Origin: Steromphala cineraria
Taxonomy: Eukaryota > Mollusca > Gastropoda > Trochida > Trochidae
DNA length: 64,000 nucleotides
NCBI GenBank assembly: GCA_916613615.1
Contig: OU744724.1
Span: 20,446,171 to 20,510,170, forward strand
Reading direction: 5' to 3'
Positions 12,501 through 23,460 of the stretch are shown in pieces; the first letter of the stretch is position 1, and the number at the start of each line of letters is the position of its first letter. A program made the position numbers and the translations under genes. The notes below the pieces were generated by a model. The model did no database searches. It worked only from the letters and a program-made list of their open reading frames with translations, and was not told the DNA's origin.

Positions 12501-13681
12501 ATGTATTATTACTCTCCCGTTGAAGATATTGCTGTTTAATAAATCAACCATGTTATTACACTATGTGTCATAACATTGCGCGCTGACCGAATGACGTGAC
12601 GTCAAAATTGTTAAGTATGACGTCATAATGTCAGCGGGCCGGCCGCGACAGTCATGTTGGCGACTTTCTTTGTATTTTTACGATGTTATTAAGCAAGTAA
12701 TAAATAAAATACTAAACTCGGTCCCGTTTCATAACATTTTTATGAAACTCGTGAATGGTATAGGTATTTAACTTGCTTTCGCTCGTTAACTACCAACCCA
12801 TTCACTCGTTTCATAAATATGTTATGAAACGGGACGTCGTTTAGTATTCTCTATGTGTTAATCCTTGAACTACTTTGCAAATTATAGAGCCACTGAGCGA
12901 TTTTCACACAAATCAAACACGTAATGTTTTGCTTTCGATGACATAATAAATGATATGAATCCAAAACTGCCACATATTCATCCCGCAATTGTAATTATAT
13001 GATAAATTCTTGTCTTCAATAAAAATCTTGTCGGCGACATAAATATTCATGGAAGCCAATTTTACATCTCCAGTAATCATGAATACTGGTTATATAACCT
13101 ATCAAACATTTCAACTCGAACTGTCATTATGACTGCTTTAGATAACCTTTCAAAATTACATTTGGTTGATTGACGCTCTTCATTGTCCGGGTTTTCGATC
13201 ACAATCTCGACTTCAAACCATCCCCATGTCACTATTGAACGTCTATTGGCTCTAAAATGACCTTCCTGCAATAATAAATACTTCTCGTTCAAATGACACT
13301 ATTTACAAGGATTTTCATATATGTGACCCCAAACAACTCACAGAGTGACTCTTATATGAGTGTCAAACCATCCCCATGTGTAACTTGTCAAAAATTAAAT
13401 ATTAACATACAATGTTAATTAAAACAGGAGCATGTAAGGGTTGATTAATCTTTGAAAGGCAACATGGCATAGTTAACCACCGTAAATATTTCTAAAAAAA
13501 TGTTTGGAGATTTCAGTAAGGAACCTTTTGCCATGGGATCTAAGTTTAAATATGGTCTTGACCTGTGATTTTATGTATGCTTCAAAATATTGAAAAGAAA
13601 CTTTATTATTTTCAGAGTGGCTATCCTTATCATCCTCATTATGGAGCATATGGCTCGTATGGATCCTACTACCAGTCTTGA
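576..13681 (+). CDS. PRPF39: Pre-mRNA-processing factor 39, 5'-truncated by window
   Basis: U1 snRNP-associated factor that helps 5' splice-site recognition in the nucleus; animal PRPF39 is known as a homodimer replacing the yeast Prp39/Prp42 pair. Twelve exons are read: 576-691, 1133-1300, 1675-1870, 6112-6222, 6899-7063, 7317-7443, 9690-9898, 10260-10319, 10903-11084, 11568-11648, 12185-12335 and 13616-13681 (stop TGA). They join in one frame to 543 residues; the human protein is about 669, so the N-terminus lies before base 1. Family-diagnostic stretches are [56 protein letters not shown] and [13 protein letters not shown]. The repeated W..Y/F..E pattern is that of HAT (half-a-TPR) repeats. 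The tail is low-complexity, rich in Tyr, Ser and His, and ends [12 protein letters not shown]. The third exon ends in an acidic, Gly/Pro-rich linker. The 4.2 kb intron after it is filled with repeats. Identification is firm; individual splice borders are inferred. Confidence 0.95.
2301..2544. repeat. Cluster of four palindromes
   Basis: Within 245 bases there are a perfect 22-base palindrome at 2301-2322 (centre TGATGCATCA), an 8-base stem aagctccg/cggagctt at 2361-2368 and 2396-2403, an inverted repeat agagaacc/cggtttctct at 2413-2447 around gtttacgtaaac, and ctcactgtgacagtgag at 2528-2544. Such clustering suits transposon subterminal sequence, but function is not known. Confidence 0.55.
3405..3660 (-). 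pseudogene. Non-LTR retrotransposon 3' ORF fragment, zinc-finger-like
   Basis: A minus-strand open stretch of 78 codons contains [20 protein letters not shown]. The C..C...H....C arrangement followed by a YNDQR-like segment is the cysteine-rich C-terminus often seen after the reverse transcriptase of LINE-type elements. No reverse transcriptase is attached, so this is a remnant. The family is uncertain. Confidence 0.55.
5328..5352. repeat. Microsatellite (TA)n followed by (GA)n
   Basis: A run of TA dinucleotides turns into GA dinucleotides in the large PRPF39 intron. It is a simple-sequence tract with no assigned role. Confidence 0.8.
6315..6400 (-). mobile_element. LINE/SINE 3'-tail remnant
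   Basis: On the minus strand the sequence reads as gaattcccctcggggtaata followed by aaagtattatcatatt: a short hairpin, then AATAAA and an AT-rich end. This is the typical shape of a truncated non-LTR retroelement tail. It lies in a PRPF39 intron. Confidence 0.4.
7599..7604 (-). terminator. Poly(A) signal of the nested antisense gene
   Basis: The plus-strand TTTATT reads AATAAA on the minus strand, about 245 bases past the TGA of the nested 138-residue gene. It is the best candidate for that transcript's end. Inferred from position and motif only. Confidence 0.5.
7847..8864 (-). CDS. Unrecognised 138-aa protein, nested antisense in PRPF39 intron
   Basis: Two exons on the minus strand, 8735-8864 and 7847-8133, lie wholly inside the PRPF39 intron 7444-9689. 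They join through a good donor (ATAG|gtaagt) and acceptor (atttcag|ATGAG) to an open frame of 138 residues ending in TGA. An AATAAA on the minus strand at 7599-7604 gives a plausible 3' end. The protein starts MGSNVSC: Gly2 with Ser6 and Cys7 fits N-myristoylation plus palmitoylation, so membrane-inner-face attachment is a reasonable inference. The first 45 residues are Lys/Arg/Pro-rich and hydrophilic, followed by a helical segment ([13 protein letters not shown]), then a Cys/Arg/Tyr-rich half ([20 protein letters not shown]). No transmembrane segment is seen. I do not recognise the family. Clean splice sites, exon-like codon composition and a poly(A) site argue for a real gene; expression is unproven. 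The intron between its exons holds a LINE tail. Confidence 0.7.
8520..8665 (+). mobile_element. LINE 3'-tail remnant
   Basis: The segment ends with aggcctgaggcctttt, then AATAAA and a gattgattgact tail. A GC hairpin, AATAAA and a short tandem tail is the usual 3' end of non-LTR elements. It sits in the intron of the nested antisense gene. Confidence 0.45.
11960..12091. mobile_element. 102-base insertion with 15-base target duplication and hammerhead-like core
   Basis: The 15-base sequence ttatttagattgatg occurs at 11960-11974 and again at 12077-12091, flanking 102 bases. The insert begins gtctgatgaag, then a perfect 7-base-pair stem gggaggc/gcctccc closed by gaaa, then cgaaacgtaa. CUGAUGA, a stem and GAAAC are the core elements of hammerhead ribozymes, which are carried by Penelope-like elements and retrozymes. 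Here an extra A follows CUGAUGA and no stem III is evident, so catalytic activity is doubtful. The perfect target duplication shows a genuine retroelement-type insertion. Confidence 0.6.
12710..12846. repeat. Foldback element with 49-base arms
   Basis: Arm 12710-12758 (tactaaactcggtcccgttt...) and arm 12798-12846 are near-perfect reverse complements, with about 40 bases between them. Each arm itself contains ttcataacatttttatgaaa-like dyads. Just upstream, at 12590-12635, are TGACGTCA-like sites. It looks like a small palindromic transposable element in a PRPF39 intron. Confidence 0.65.
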
Positions 13682-13836
13682 AGTCAACATGTTACATGTG
13701 TCACTACAACCCAAAGCATAAGCAAAAACATTATTATACAGTTATTATGGTTTCTTTGATTAAGTATTTTTTTTAGGTATATATAAGTATGATGTATATG
13801 TATAGCTCTTTTAAGGAAATATTTGTTTTCTGAAGA

Positions 13837-13842
13837 AATAAA
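13837..13842 (+). terminator. PRPF39 poly(A) signal
   Basis: An AATAAA hexamer lies about 155 bases after the PRPF39 stop codon, in AT-rich 3' UTR sequence. The position fits a cleavage and polyadenylation signal; usage is inferred. Confidence 0.6.
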
Positions 13843-15845
13843 CTATTGTGCTTTGTTATAAGTATTCATTCCTTACAACTTTTAATCGCAATGTTCTGTT
13901 ATGTATGCTCTTTGTCATTCTCTTGCATCAATGGTAGCCAAGTCATGAAGTCTAACCTCTGTTTAATAAGAGCAAATCTCGGGCTTTCATAAGACTTTCC
14001 TAGCGGCAAAACATTTCACCTCAAACTATCTGCACAATTTCAGCCACTTCTTTCATGGAAAGCCTGTTAGATATCACAGAGGCCTATATCCTGATTCAGT
14101 CGCCAAATTTCAAAACTGTTCTGACAAAATCTTACTGTGAAATTCAATCAGATACATTCTGATTTTCCAAATGTAATGTAAGTCATTCAAATGATTGAGG
14201 CTTTTTGAAAGAAAATGGTTTAGCTTCTTTAAAAAATATCTTTGATTGCATCCATTATTAATCTGAAATTTGATCTTGTTAAACAAAGGTTAGGATTTTA
14301 TTACTTGAATAATCTCTGTGGAGAGAAAATCGCTTTTTATACAGTTTAAAAAAATAATTTAAGATTGGATAAAGCAGCTAAATAACATTATTATAGATCA
14401 GATCTTCTGTTGTCCTTTCCTAAAATGGTAAATAAGTGTGTCATCTTGTGAAATCCAAGTTTTGACATAGTGTATAGTGAGGTTGTTATTTTGTTAACCC
14501 AAATTACCTTCATTGTGCTTATTGTTTTGATTTCTTCATTGTGCATCTTTGCAATCATGTATGAACAGTTCCTTGAATGTTTGAATTAAACAGTCTGTTA
14601 TAAACAGGCATGGTGCTTTCCCTGATTTGTCTTCAGAATTGTCAGCTAGAAGTTCGAGGATGGATGATTTGTTGAAGATAAAATGTTAATTTCTTAATAA
14701 GTATATTTGAGAATATGGTTGCAGACTTTTTTTCCTCTTCCAAATGTGAATTGTTTTATTAATGTATGAGCTGTATACTTTCATGTATCCAAAAAAATTT
14801 GATGACTTATATTCCTTCATTTTCACAATTGATGTCAGTATTGATTAAGACATGCAATAGATTTAGTTTCACCCTCTCGTTTTTTTTCTGACCAATGACA
14901 TTGAGCCATGTTTTCTGGTCTTTTCTCATAATAGCACAACATGGCTTTAGAATATTATGATCATACATACCAAAACCAGCAATGTATAGTGTTCCTGTCT
15001 TGACGTTAGTTTGGGTGGGGAATTCAATTTTAGATTTCCTTGTCAAATATTTTGTTTTGCTTATTTTATGAATGGATTTGGTTGTTTGAGGATGTTGGAT
15101 GTTGAACTCAAAGGATTTCAATAATTGTGATGAAATGAAACATGAACAAGACTTGTCTTGTTTTAAGAATAAACTTATTCAAATTTCTTGTCTGACTTTT
15201 TATACATGTATATATTGTAAACATGTACCAATCTGGGTTTTTCTCCTCTTATGGACTTGCCACTTCATGTTGCATAATTGCTCAGGCTGTTTCTACTTCT
15301 TGTTCTTCTAAATATAGAACAAGAAAACAATCTTAAACATCCCTGTTAAATTAGTTTTCATTTTGCTCCAATCATTTTCCTACAAAAGCCATAAAAAAAA
15401 TGGTTGCACAAATCTCTAACTTTTCGAGCGCCATCAAGGTGTTACTACCCTGAAGACGCCCAGCAAATTTTGTAACCCTATCTTAAACAGTTTTTGATAA
15501 AAAGTTGTCCCCTTTCAAGACACCCCCGAACAGTCCCAAAAAACGGAACAAGGACAATATCTCCATCAAAAATATTTCCATGAAGGTATTCATAATCTGA
15601 AGACACAGCAAATTTGGTGACCTAATCTTAAATAGTTTATTAGAAATATTGTCCTCTTTGAAGGCAGCCTTGAAAAAGAGTCCAAAAAAATTAAACAAGG
15701 GCAGTTACTCCATCAAGGTACCAGTTTTTGGTTCTTAAATAGTTGGTCCAAGTTAAAGTGAACTTACTCAGACGACACACAAAAGGGCTGACAGAGCCCA
15801 AAACTATATCCCTCTTCTGCTTTGTGCCAAACACACGCACATAGT
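13843..15845. other. Convergent intergenic region, PRPF39 to DMAC2
   Basis: No convincing gene was found between the two 3' ends. The open frames at 14807-15121 (minus) and 15099-15311 (plus) are AT-rich and match nothing I know. A degenerate tandem duplication lies at 15430-15722. Confidence 0.5.
15430..15722. repeat. Two degenerate tandem copies, about 145 bases each
   Basis: Copy 1 (about 15430-15575) and copy 2 (about 15576-15722) share the order ctgaagac...cagcaaatttt, taatcttaaatagttt, ttgtcc, agtccaaaaaa and ctccatcaa. The divergence is considerable. The motif aacaagggcagttactcc resembles a dispersed molluscan repeat. Confidence 0.6.
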
Positions 15846-15851
15846 TTTATT
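15846..15851 (-). terminator. Candidate DMAC2 poly(A) signal
   Basis: TTTATT on the plus strand gives AATAAA on the minus strand about 240 bases beyond the DMAC2 stop. Position and motif fit; other AT-rich candidates exist. Confidence 0.4.
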
Positions 15852-16092
15852 TCAAAATCTCTTTTTACAAGTGCTGGAGCATAGTCATCAACCAAGAAGA
15901 CCATATAACAATGACAATTCTTCAAGTGAATTCATCCTATTCATGAGAGGAAGATATGACCATTCTATGCAAGTATTAATGTTCCAATGCAAGCCAGCGG
16001 TATGCATCTGCATTCCATGATTGCCCAACTAGACATGAAGTCAAGATCACAGCCATAACATATTATCCTATACGCTAGAATGTTGTATTCTG

Positions 16093-19000
16093 TCATCTCT
16101 GGTCTTCTGCCTTTGATTGGATCCTTTGTAAATGTTCCTCAGAATCGCTTTTTATTTCCGAGGCTCTCTCTCTTTCTGAAAAGTCAACACCAAAGACTTG
16201 ACACTTTGGTAGAGCTTCTTCCAGGAGCAGGGCCAACAGTTGACTATGTTTTACACTGGGCAAATTAGATATCTTCAGAGCTTTCAAGTTCCTGAAAATA
16301 AGAGCAGGCTGCTGTAGTTTCAGACATACCAATGTATTTTAACTATATCATCAATCCTGAAAACCAACCAACTTGTTTTCTCTCAATGCACTTTGAAATA
16401 GTCTGCTTTAGCTAATCTTAATGTGCCTTCAAAACAAATTATTACTCTTTTTATTACACCTATTGTACAATTAATATTTATGTTCAGAGACATCAGATTT
16501 TGCTTTAATCTTTACATATCTTACAAATCTTTACATATATATATGTGCCAAGCAAGCAGTAATTTATTTTTTTTGTCATCACCAAGTAATAGACAAGCCA
16601 TAGAGATTACTGTGATTGGTCACAGGGGACTATTTTAAAGTGAAGCTAGAGAAATAGTAGCCTAGCTTCCAGGATGATGCTCATCAAGGATTTTTTTTAT
16701 GGATTTGCAAGTTGGTATAAGATTGTGACAATGATAAATTGTAAATATCAAGCCTTGCATAAATTGGTCAAGATGTGCGCAGTTACTGTAGACAAGACAA
16801 ATAATTTTCACTCACAACTTAAACCAAATGTAGTGGACATGAATATCAATTATTTCTTATTCATCACTCCAGAGACAATTTTCGAAACATTATAACATAT
16901 GCATAGCCTGATTATCAGTTAAACAATGAGTTTAAGACAAAAAGGTTTGGCTGAATGCTGTTTACCTCAAAAGGATTAGTACTCATATGTAAACTAATCC
17001 CAAGCACACAACAAAAGTCACCAGAAGATGACATTTCCCATGGATTACCAAATAAATCAGAATATCTATTTTAACATTACGCAAGATTATTAAGAGGATA
17101 AACTCATCTATTGAAGTTCGAACTTCTGTTTCAATGAAAACAGCCAAAATGTAAATTCGAAAGATGTTGAAAATCTACAAAGGGCACATCCTACACATGT
17201 GTCTAATCCACAAATCTAGTTTCAATGAGCTAAGTCTTACATATTTTAGTTCTGTTCCGGAAACAAAAAATGATTAGAAAGGGCAATTACTAAATCCCAC
17301 ATTATTAAATATGTGGGATGAAAATGATCAATTGATTTCCCTTTATAGAATGACTTTTCTGACATACCAGCATTTTGAAAACTCATATTTAATACATTTG
17401 ATGAATCCTCCAAAAACAAGTATCATACACAAACATTTTCAATATTGAGACATTCTATTTTCGTCAGATAATGATAATGTATAATAATTTAAGATGATCT
17501 ATCATAATTTTCTTTCGGTGCTCTTACTCAAGGTGGTGGAGACAAGCCAATCCATCATCTGTAACCTGTCGACACCCGCTGACATCAAGAAACTCAAGTG
17601 TTGGCTGCAGCATACCAATACGAGACATGCACCAGTCGTTGATGTACTCGCAGTTGCTCAGATTTAGGTAGCGCAGGTGCTCTAAATCAACTGCAAAATA
17701 GAAATTAATTTTGTGTTTGATATTGGTCATGAAATGTTCAGCCACAGAAAGAATATTTACAGTCATAATAATTTACGTTCTTTTATAAATTCTTTTTGGA
17801 TTTTCAGTTACATGATTGAAGCATAACATTCAATTGACCTTCAATGATATTAAGATCAAAATTAATGACATAACAATTTAAGGAACATGTTTGCATTAGA
17901 TTATGAAAAATATAAATTCATTAAATCTCTTAAATTCCTTGTTTTATATTATTATCTATTGAAGGGGATGATTACTTAATTCAAGCATCAGTAAGCTAGT
18001 GAACGTACTGAAGTTATCAAATCCGATGTACATGAGTTGAGTATTTGATGCATCGACTGCTTCCAACAACATCCCATCTACTTGTCTGTTAGGCAGGTAG
18101 TACTTCTGGTTCTCGTCCATCCTGAACCAAGTGTCTCGACCCACAAACTTTACTGCACCACCTCGCTTTACAATGAAGTGAGACGTTGCCAAATCAGGTC
18201 CAAGAATTTTGTGTCTTTCTTGTATGTATCTTCATGAAAAATAATTTCCACACATTAATCAGAGAGTTTTTGAAATCAAATATTATTTGGCATTAAGTTC
18301 AACATTCAACTTACAAATATAGCATGTCACTTTGGTATGTGTATCAATTTCCAATAAAGTATATTATTTTCAATTTACACCTGGCAATCATATAGTATGG
18401 TTTCCTGGTATAATACAGACATTTAGAAATCACTTTTGAATAAAATCAACAGTGTTCCAAGGAATACAAGTTCAAAACTTTTGTCTCTACAAGGACTACC
18501 TATTCATTGGTTTCCTTTCCACAAGATCTGACAACAGTCCCTGTGAGCGCATGTTCTGTTGAGTGCAGACAAAAATCTAGTCTTTAAGTAGTCTGACCAA
18601 TCACATCATCACATTAAAAAGCTACCGGTAAATGGTGATTCTAAAGAGTTCCCTAGATTTTTAGTTCCCTAGATTTTGATACCAAACACCATTGCCTGAG
18701 ACCTTGTGATTGCTTGTGATTCCACCAGTACATGCAGCAGCATGACTTTGTTCTCTAAACCTTGTGCAGCTAAAACTCAAGTATTCCTCAGAACATGGTT
18801 TGTTTTAATCACAATTTATCTGCAGTTTAGAAGGCTTTTCTGTGATAAACTCAAATCTATTACATTTCATTTTGAAAAGTCTAAATCGCAAAATCATTTC
18901 ACCTCTGGGAGTCCTTCAAATTCTCATATCTTCCTTCCTTAATCATCCTCTTTATGCCCTTAATGCTGAAGTCGTAGTCTTTTTGCATCCACACAAGAAT

Positions 19001-19578
19001 ATCTCTGGGAACCCCTTCAGATTTGTTATACCAGTCAAAGAAAGAACGTTTACTGCACACATTTCTCATACAGGATTCAGTCTGTCTCTGGAATACTCTC
19101 TGCATCAAACAAAATGAAAAAGTTACATTCACAATGATTCAAACACACTAACAAAGTTTAACACTTTAGCTGTTAACATATCAGACATGTTTTAGTGTAA
19201 ATTTGCACTATTATTACTTGACATGTAGAGAAATTTATCACGGTGATTGAATGATAAACTTTAAAACTTATCGTGCATATCTCACACTATGGCTATCTAT
19301 AATAACTGACGAAACTTCCAGCCATAACATATTTTATCGAGGAAGATAAAATATAGAGACAACCCCAAATTAAAATAAACTGTAGACATGCTTGTCAAAT
19401 TTTCATTACTCATTAGAAATATCATGATTTAAAATATGAGGGTGATTTTGCGGCTGAGCTACTGAGATACATTAAATGTGCAAAATTGGTCAAGAAAAAA
19501 TAAACATTGATGGTTGAAATGGTTATAAACAACACAAATTATGTTGAGAACCTGCACATGTTGAATGACGGCAGCCAT
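16093..19578 (-). CDS. DMAC2: Distal membrane-arm assembly component 2 (ATP5SL-like)
   Basis: Mitochondrial factor known for assembly of the distal part of the complex I membrane arm. Five minus-strand exons, 19552-19578, 18903-19099, 18009-18229, 17528-17690 and 16093-16291 (stop TGA), join to 268 residues; the human protein is about 257. The start MAAVIQHVQ plus the next exon's RVFQRQTES...CSKRS gives a basic, acid-poor leader suited to mitochondrial import. Family matches are ILGPDLATSHFIVKRGGAVKF, reading like the human FFILKQGGAVKF, then EAVDASNTQLMYIGFDNF, LEHLRYLNLSNCEYINDWC, VSGCRQVTDDGLACLHHLEN and EALPKCQVFGVDFSE. These form C-terminal leucine-rich repeats. The DDWC/NDWC and GLACLHHL signatures separate it from DMAC2L next door. 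It is transcribed divergently from DMAC2L. The acceptor at 18230 has a weak polypyrimidine tract. Confidence 0.92.
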
Positions 19579-20451
19579 GATGGGTCGCTTACAACAAATT
19601 GTCCAAGGTCGTCCTGAACTTTCTGTTATGAAGTTGACATAGCCTAAATCATAATTAAGAATATTTCCTTGAATTAGCTTTTACATTTTTGTACACTTTT
19701 CGTGGACTTACTTTTCAAAATGAATAACATGAACAAAATAACCTATTTATTGATGTTCTAAGCGGCCATTGAATATTCCAGGCAGAATCTGATGGCTTTG
19801 CTACATACTATTTTGCAGGTGCCCAAACAGCTAGATTTAGGATATAAATAATGCTTCCAAGAGAAATTTTAGTGATTATGTGTTTGGGAGATGTGTGTTA
19901 TGTGTTTTTTTCTCATTTTAAGTAATGTTTTCATTACTAGTTTTAAAAACCCATTCCAATTCATTGATTATACTAAAATAGTTTTAGTGAATTTGAAAGC
20001 AATTGGACAGTGTATAGAAGAGATATGAAAGTGTAGTATTGAACTACAATGTGACAATTATCATTTATCACTCCCTAAACTATGTTTTTAACATAAAGAA
20101 TTATTACAAAACATAAATTACTTTGGACATAAATTGGTGATAAAATACTAATGTGTCATAAAAGATGAACATGCTTCAGTGACCACAGATACTGTTTGCC
20201 AGGGCTAATGAGGCAGTGTATTTTAAAAGCCGTAATTTACCGTAGCCGTAATGGCAGGTTACTGTTCGATTTAAGAAATTCAAGGTGGAGTTAATGTCAA
20301 ATCGCAATCCCGTCTTTATGAATCTCAAAAGTGGCCAGACCATTTCAGTCGATCTTTAATATCATATACACATATTTCATATGTAAGATGAAGTACCATT
20401 TTAAAATGCAAACAAAGCCTGGTAAGGGTGACATTGTTTTCATTCTTATTG
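19579..20451. promoter_or_regulatory. Divergent promoter region between DMAC2 and DMAC2L
   Basis: About 870 bases separate the DMAC2 start codon (minus) and the first in-frame ATG of DMAC2L (plus). No coding exon is certain here. The sequence is AT-rich with no CpG-island character and no recognisable TATA placement. Shared control is inferred from the head-to-head layout only. Confidence 0.45.
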
Positions 20452-23106
20452 ATGAAATATGTTTATTACCAGGTAGGAAAACTTGGATGTCACTCTTCTC
20501 CAAAGACATTTGGTTCCTCAATTCTTCAACAAAATAGGACGCTATGGGGATGGTTGAATTCTGTTTTTAACAGGTAATATTATGAAATGAGAAAAAACTT
20601 AAAAATTTGTACACAAGACATAAATGAAATGTCCCATAAAGAATATAGAGAGTATATTTTGAATATTGATTGATATGTATCAAAATTAATTTCCTTTAAA
20701 CCCTGTCGAATCATGAAATGTGAATGGTACCTGCTTGTAAATGACTGGATCATATTATGAATTTTTTTTGATAAGTCATGAATTCTTCTTCTCAGAGTTG
20801 ATGAAGATAGACTAAAGTTGGTTGGTCCTGATCGAGCATGTGCGGAATGGTTGTTGCGATGTGGAGGAAGTGTAAAATGGAAGGGCTTAGAACACTGGGA
20901 GAAAGATTACAACACTCTTCCTCTTGGCAGTTCTGACCGGTATATGGTGGAGGAAATTGACGCCACAAAAGCTGCTATAATGGGCTTGGGCTTCCCCCAC
21001 CTCAGTAAGTGATGTTGTGACATTGTAACTTTACTTTTAATCTGTCAATAGTGTCAGTTCTTTAAAAATGCAAATGAATTATCGTTGTATTTCAAATTTT
21101 CGGGCTAAGCTGTTGCAAGCAAGAAAATACCAAATTTAACCCTGCACTTTAATACAATGGTTTAAGTATTACTCCTTGAGACAAGAAATAGTTTATTGAT
21201 TATCATCAGTGATGGTTTATAATTAACCTGTCCCCTATTCAGTAGGTGAAAAGTAAACTGATGTTCTGTAACTATGAGTAACTATGCAATTTTGAATCTT
21301 TTTAAGAAATAAGTGCAAACTAAGGGCTATTAGAGCTTCTGTGTTGCCAACTTGCTTTCTTGCACAATGTGGAAAATAAAAATTTTTGGGCTTCCATGGG
21401 TAAAAGAAATTGGACTCGAGTACTCGAGGGGTCAGACTCGACTCGACTCGAACCCGAGTACCCGACATTCAATCCTTACCCAAAGCTTTTCGGATTTTTA
21501 TAGCCCTTTAGTCTTTGCCTTACCTTGGATTGTCGTATAGCCTAGAAATAATAACATATAATTCGACTTTTAAATGGTCGTATATAGAATAATTTTGACA
21601 TCAACGCTTGAAATGGTAATGTTGATCATCTATCTTCCCACAATACAGACAAACAGACTGAGATAACTTAAGTTATTAACAGTGTAACACTTTTCAAGTC
21701 CTTGAGTTCCAAAAAATGCACTCAAGTCCAGCTGAACCTGACTCGGGCTAGAGTACTTGAGTACCCTTGGAAGCCCTAGCTGTAATATCACAAATTTTTA
21801 CAACCTAATGAAAATAGAATATACACTCTTAATTATAACATAGATTCCCTCATAGGAAAGCGTCTTTCAAGGTCGGGTTTCAAGCTTCTAGCTTGCACAA
21901 CATTATTGCAAAAGACAAATAAAATTTATGTACCTCAGGCAAATAGTTAATTACTTACATCAATCTTTCCCCTGCTGTTGGCAACAATTTTCAGACTTTT
22001 GTTAGCATCCTAGCCCTCAATATAGAATTAAACCTGCTGTCATAAGTTAAAAAAAACTTCTCAGAAATGATCTCCAAAAACTTGTTTGACATCACTAAAT
22101 CGTATTTATATTCTACCCCAAGCTTTTAAATACCGATACTCAAGTAAGACTTTAAATCAGCTTTTAAGCTTTTTGTTTTGCCCTACCAAGGTAGGACTTT
22201 GACTTTAAGAGCAGAGTTGTATATGAACATGCCTTCTATTCTAATCACTGATCTGAGAGTAAGTACTTCAATCTATTATCAATTAAGCTTTCTCTTGCAG
22301 AGGGTTTGAAGCACGTAAAGAAGATAGTCCTACATGACTGTGGGTACCTGGATGACGAAGCTCTCACGTACCTGCCCCTCGTTAAGGATACACTCTCTCA
22401 CCTTCAGCTGAGCTCTTGTGGAGACATCACTGATCGAGGCTTATCTCCCCTTGCTGAACTTACGTAAGATTAAGAAATAAAGATTATTTGGAATTATAAC
22501 TTCTTTATTGCAATGAGATTTGACGTTTCGGTGTAGATAAGTGTTTGTATCTACAACAAAAGTTGCATCAAAGTCTGAGGTCGATATGGTTTTGCATGGG
22601 TCTATAATAACAGACATGAACGATAGCATCAGTCAATAGTTGTTTTATTATGTCTCAGCTAAAGGAAAACAATAGCTAGGGTCATGAACTGTAATTTTGT
22701 TTGGTTGTTAAAATCGACTGTCAAGTAACCTCATGTTAACAACAGCATAAGAATAGACAACAGTTAGAAGTCATTTGGTCTGTTTTTTGTAACTCAAGTC
22801 AATATCACTCTTGATCAAACTCTGGTCAAGTTAATATAGCTCTCCGTCAACTGCCTTGTGACCATCCCTTGACCAATCGGATTGCTGGAAAAATGAGCTT
22901 ACATAGTAATGAAGTTTTATTAAACAAGTCCTCTCTCAGGGTTAAATAAATAGAATGTTTCTTTCTGTTGTTGCAGAAACCTCAAGAAGCTGATCATGTA
23001 CGACCTACCTGAAGTAAGAGCCAAGAAAACAGCCTTGGACAAACTTAAATCTTCTTTACCTAAATGTGACATAGACTATGTCGATGCAACTGCACCAGAA
23101 GAATAA
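20452..23106 (+). CDS. DMAC2L: DMAC2-like protein, ATP synthase coupling factor B type
   Basis: Mitochondrial leucine-rich-repeat protein known as ATP synthase subunit s or coupling factor B. Exons 20452-20573, 20796-21004, 22301-22463 and 22977-23106 (stop TAA) join to 207 residues; human isoforms are 200-215. Signatures are LWGWLNSVFNR (human RYFWGWLNAVFNK), VGPDRACAEWLLRCGGSV, KDYNTLPLG, EEIDATKAAIMGLGF, CGDITDRGLSPLAELTNLKK and LPKCDIDYV. The start is tentative. The only in-frame ATG is at 20452 (MKYVYYQVGKLG), giving a Lys/Tyr leader with few acidic residues. However, tttattaccag|GTAGG at 20472 also looks like an acceptor, so an upstream first exon is possible. The exon at 20796 opens with VDEDRL, as in vertebrates. 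It is paralogous to the neighbouring DMAC2 and divergently transcribed from it. Confidence 0.92.
21388..21776. mobile_element. Small inverted-repeat element in DMAC2L intron
   Basis: The left end gggcttccatgggta and the right end, reverse-complemented gggcttccaagggta, face each other across about 390 bases. Both sides carry Ser-codon-like ctcgag/actcg runs (actcgactcgactcg on the left, gagtacttgagtac on the right). It looks like a short non-autonomous DNA transposon. No clear target duplication was seen. Confidence 0.5.
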
Positions 23107-23233
23107 CATTACCCGGTATGTTGAGGATGCAGTCATGACGGTCTTCACCTGCATATTATGATCTGTGATAAAATGATGTTTGATATTATCACATTTAATT
23201 GTTTAGAAATATTTATCAACTGTATATGTAATT

Positions 23234-23239
23234 AATAAA
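23234..23239 (+). terminator. DMAC2L poly(A) signal
   Basis: AATAAA lies about 130 bases after the DMAC2L stop codon, in AT-rich 3' sequence. Motif and position fit. Confidence 0.6.
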
Positions 23240-23460
23240 ACATCTTCTGAAAATTGAGTTGTTCTATTTGCATGAAATGAATGATGGAACAAAATATTAT
23301 GTTGAAAGTATTTTTCTGAAGTAAGTCCATGACAACTATGAGCACCAAATTTCAATATGTCATTGACAATTACAATGAATAGAGGAATTATTACTTGCTT
23401 ACCCAAACTAAATAGAGACAGAAAACTTCTTTAAAACTGGCGCCCAATTTCATTATTAAA

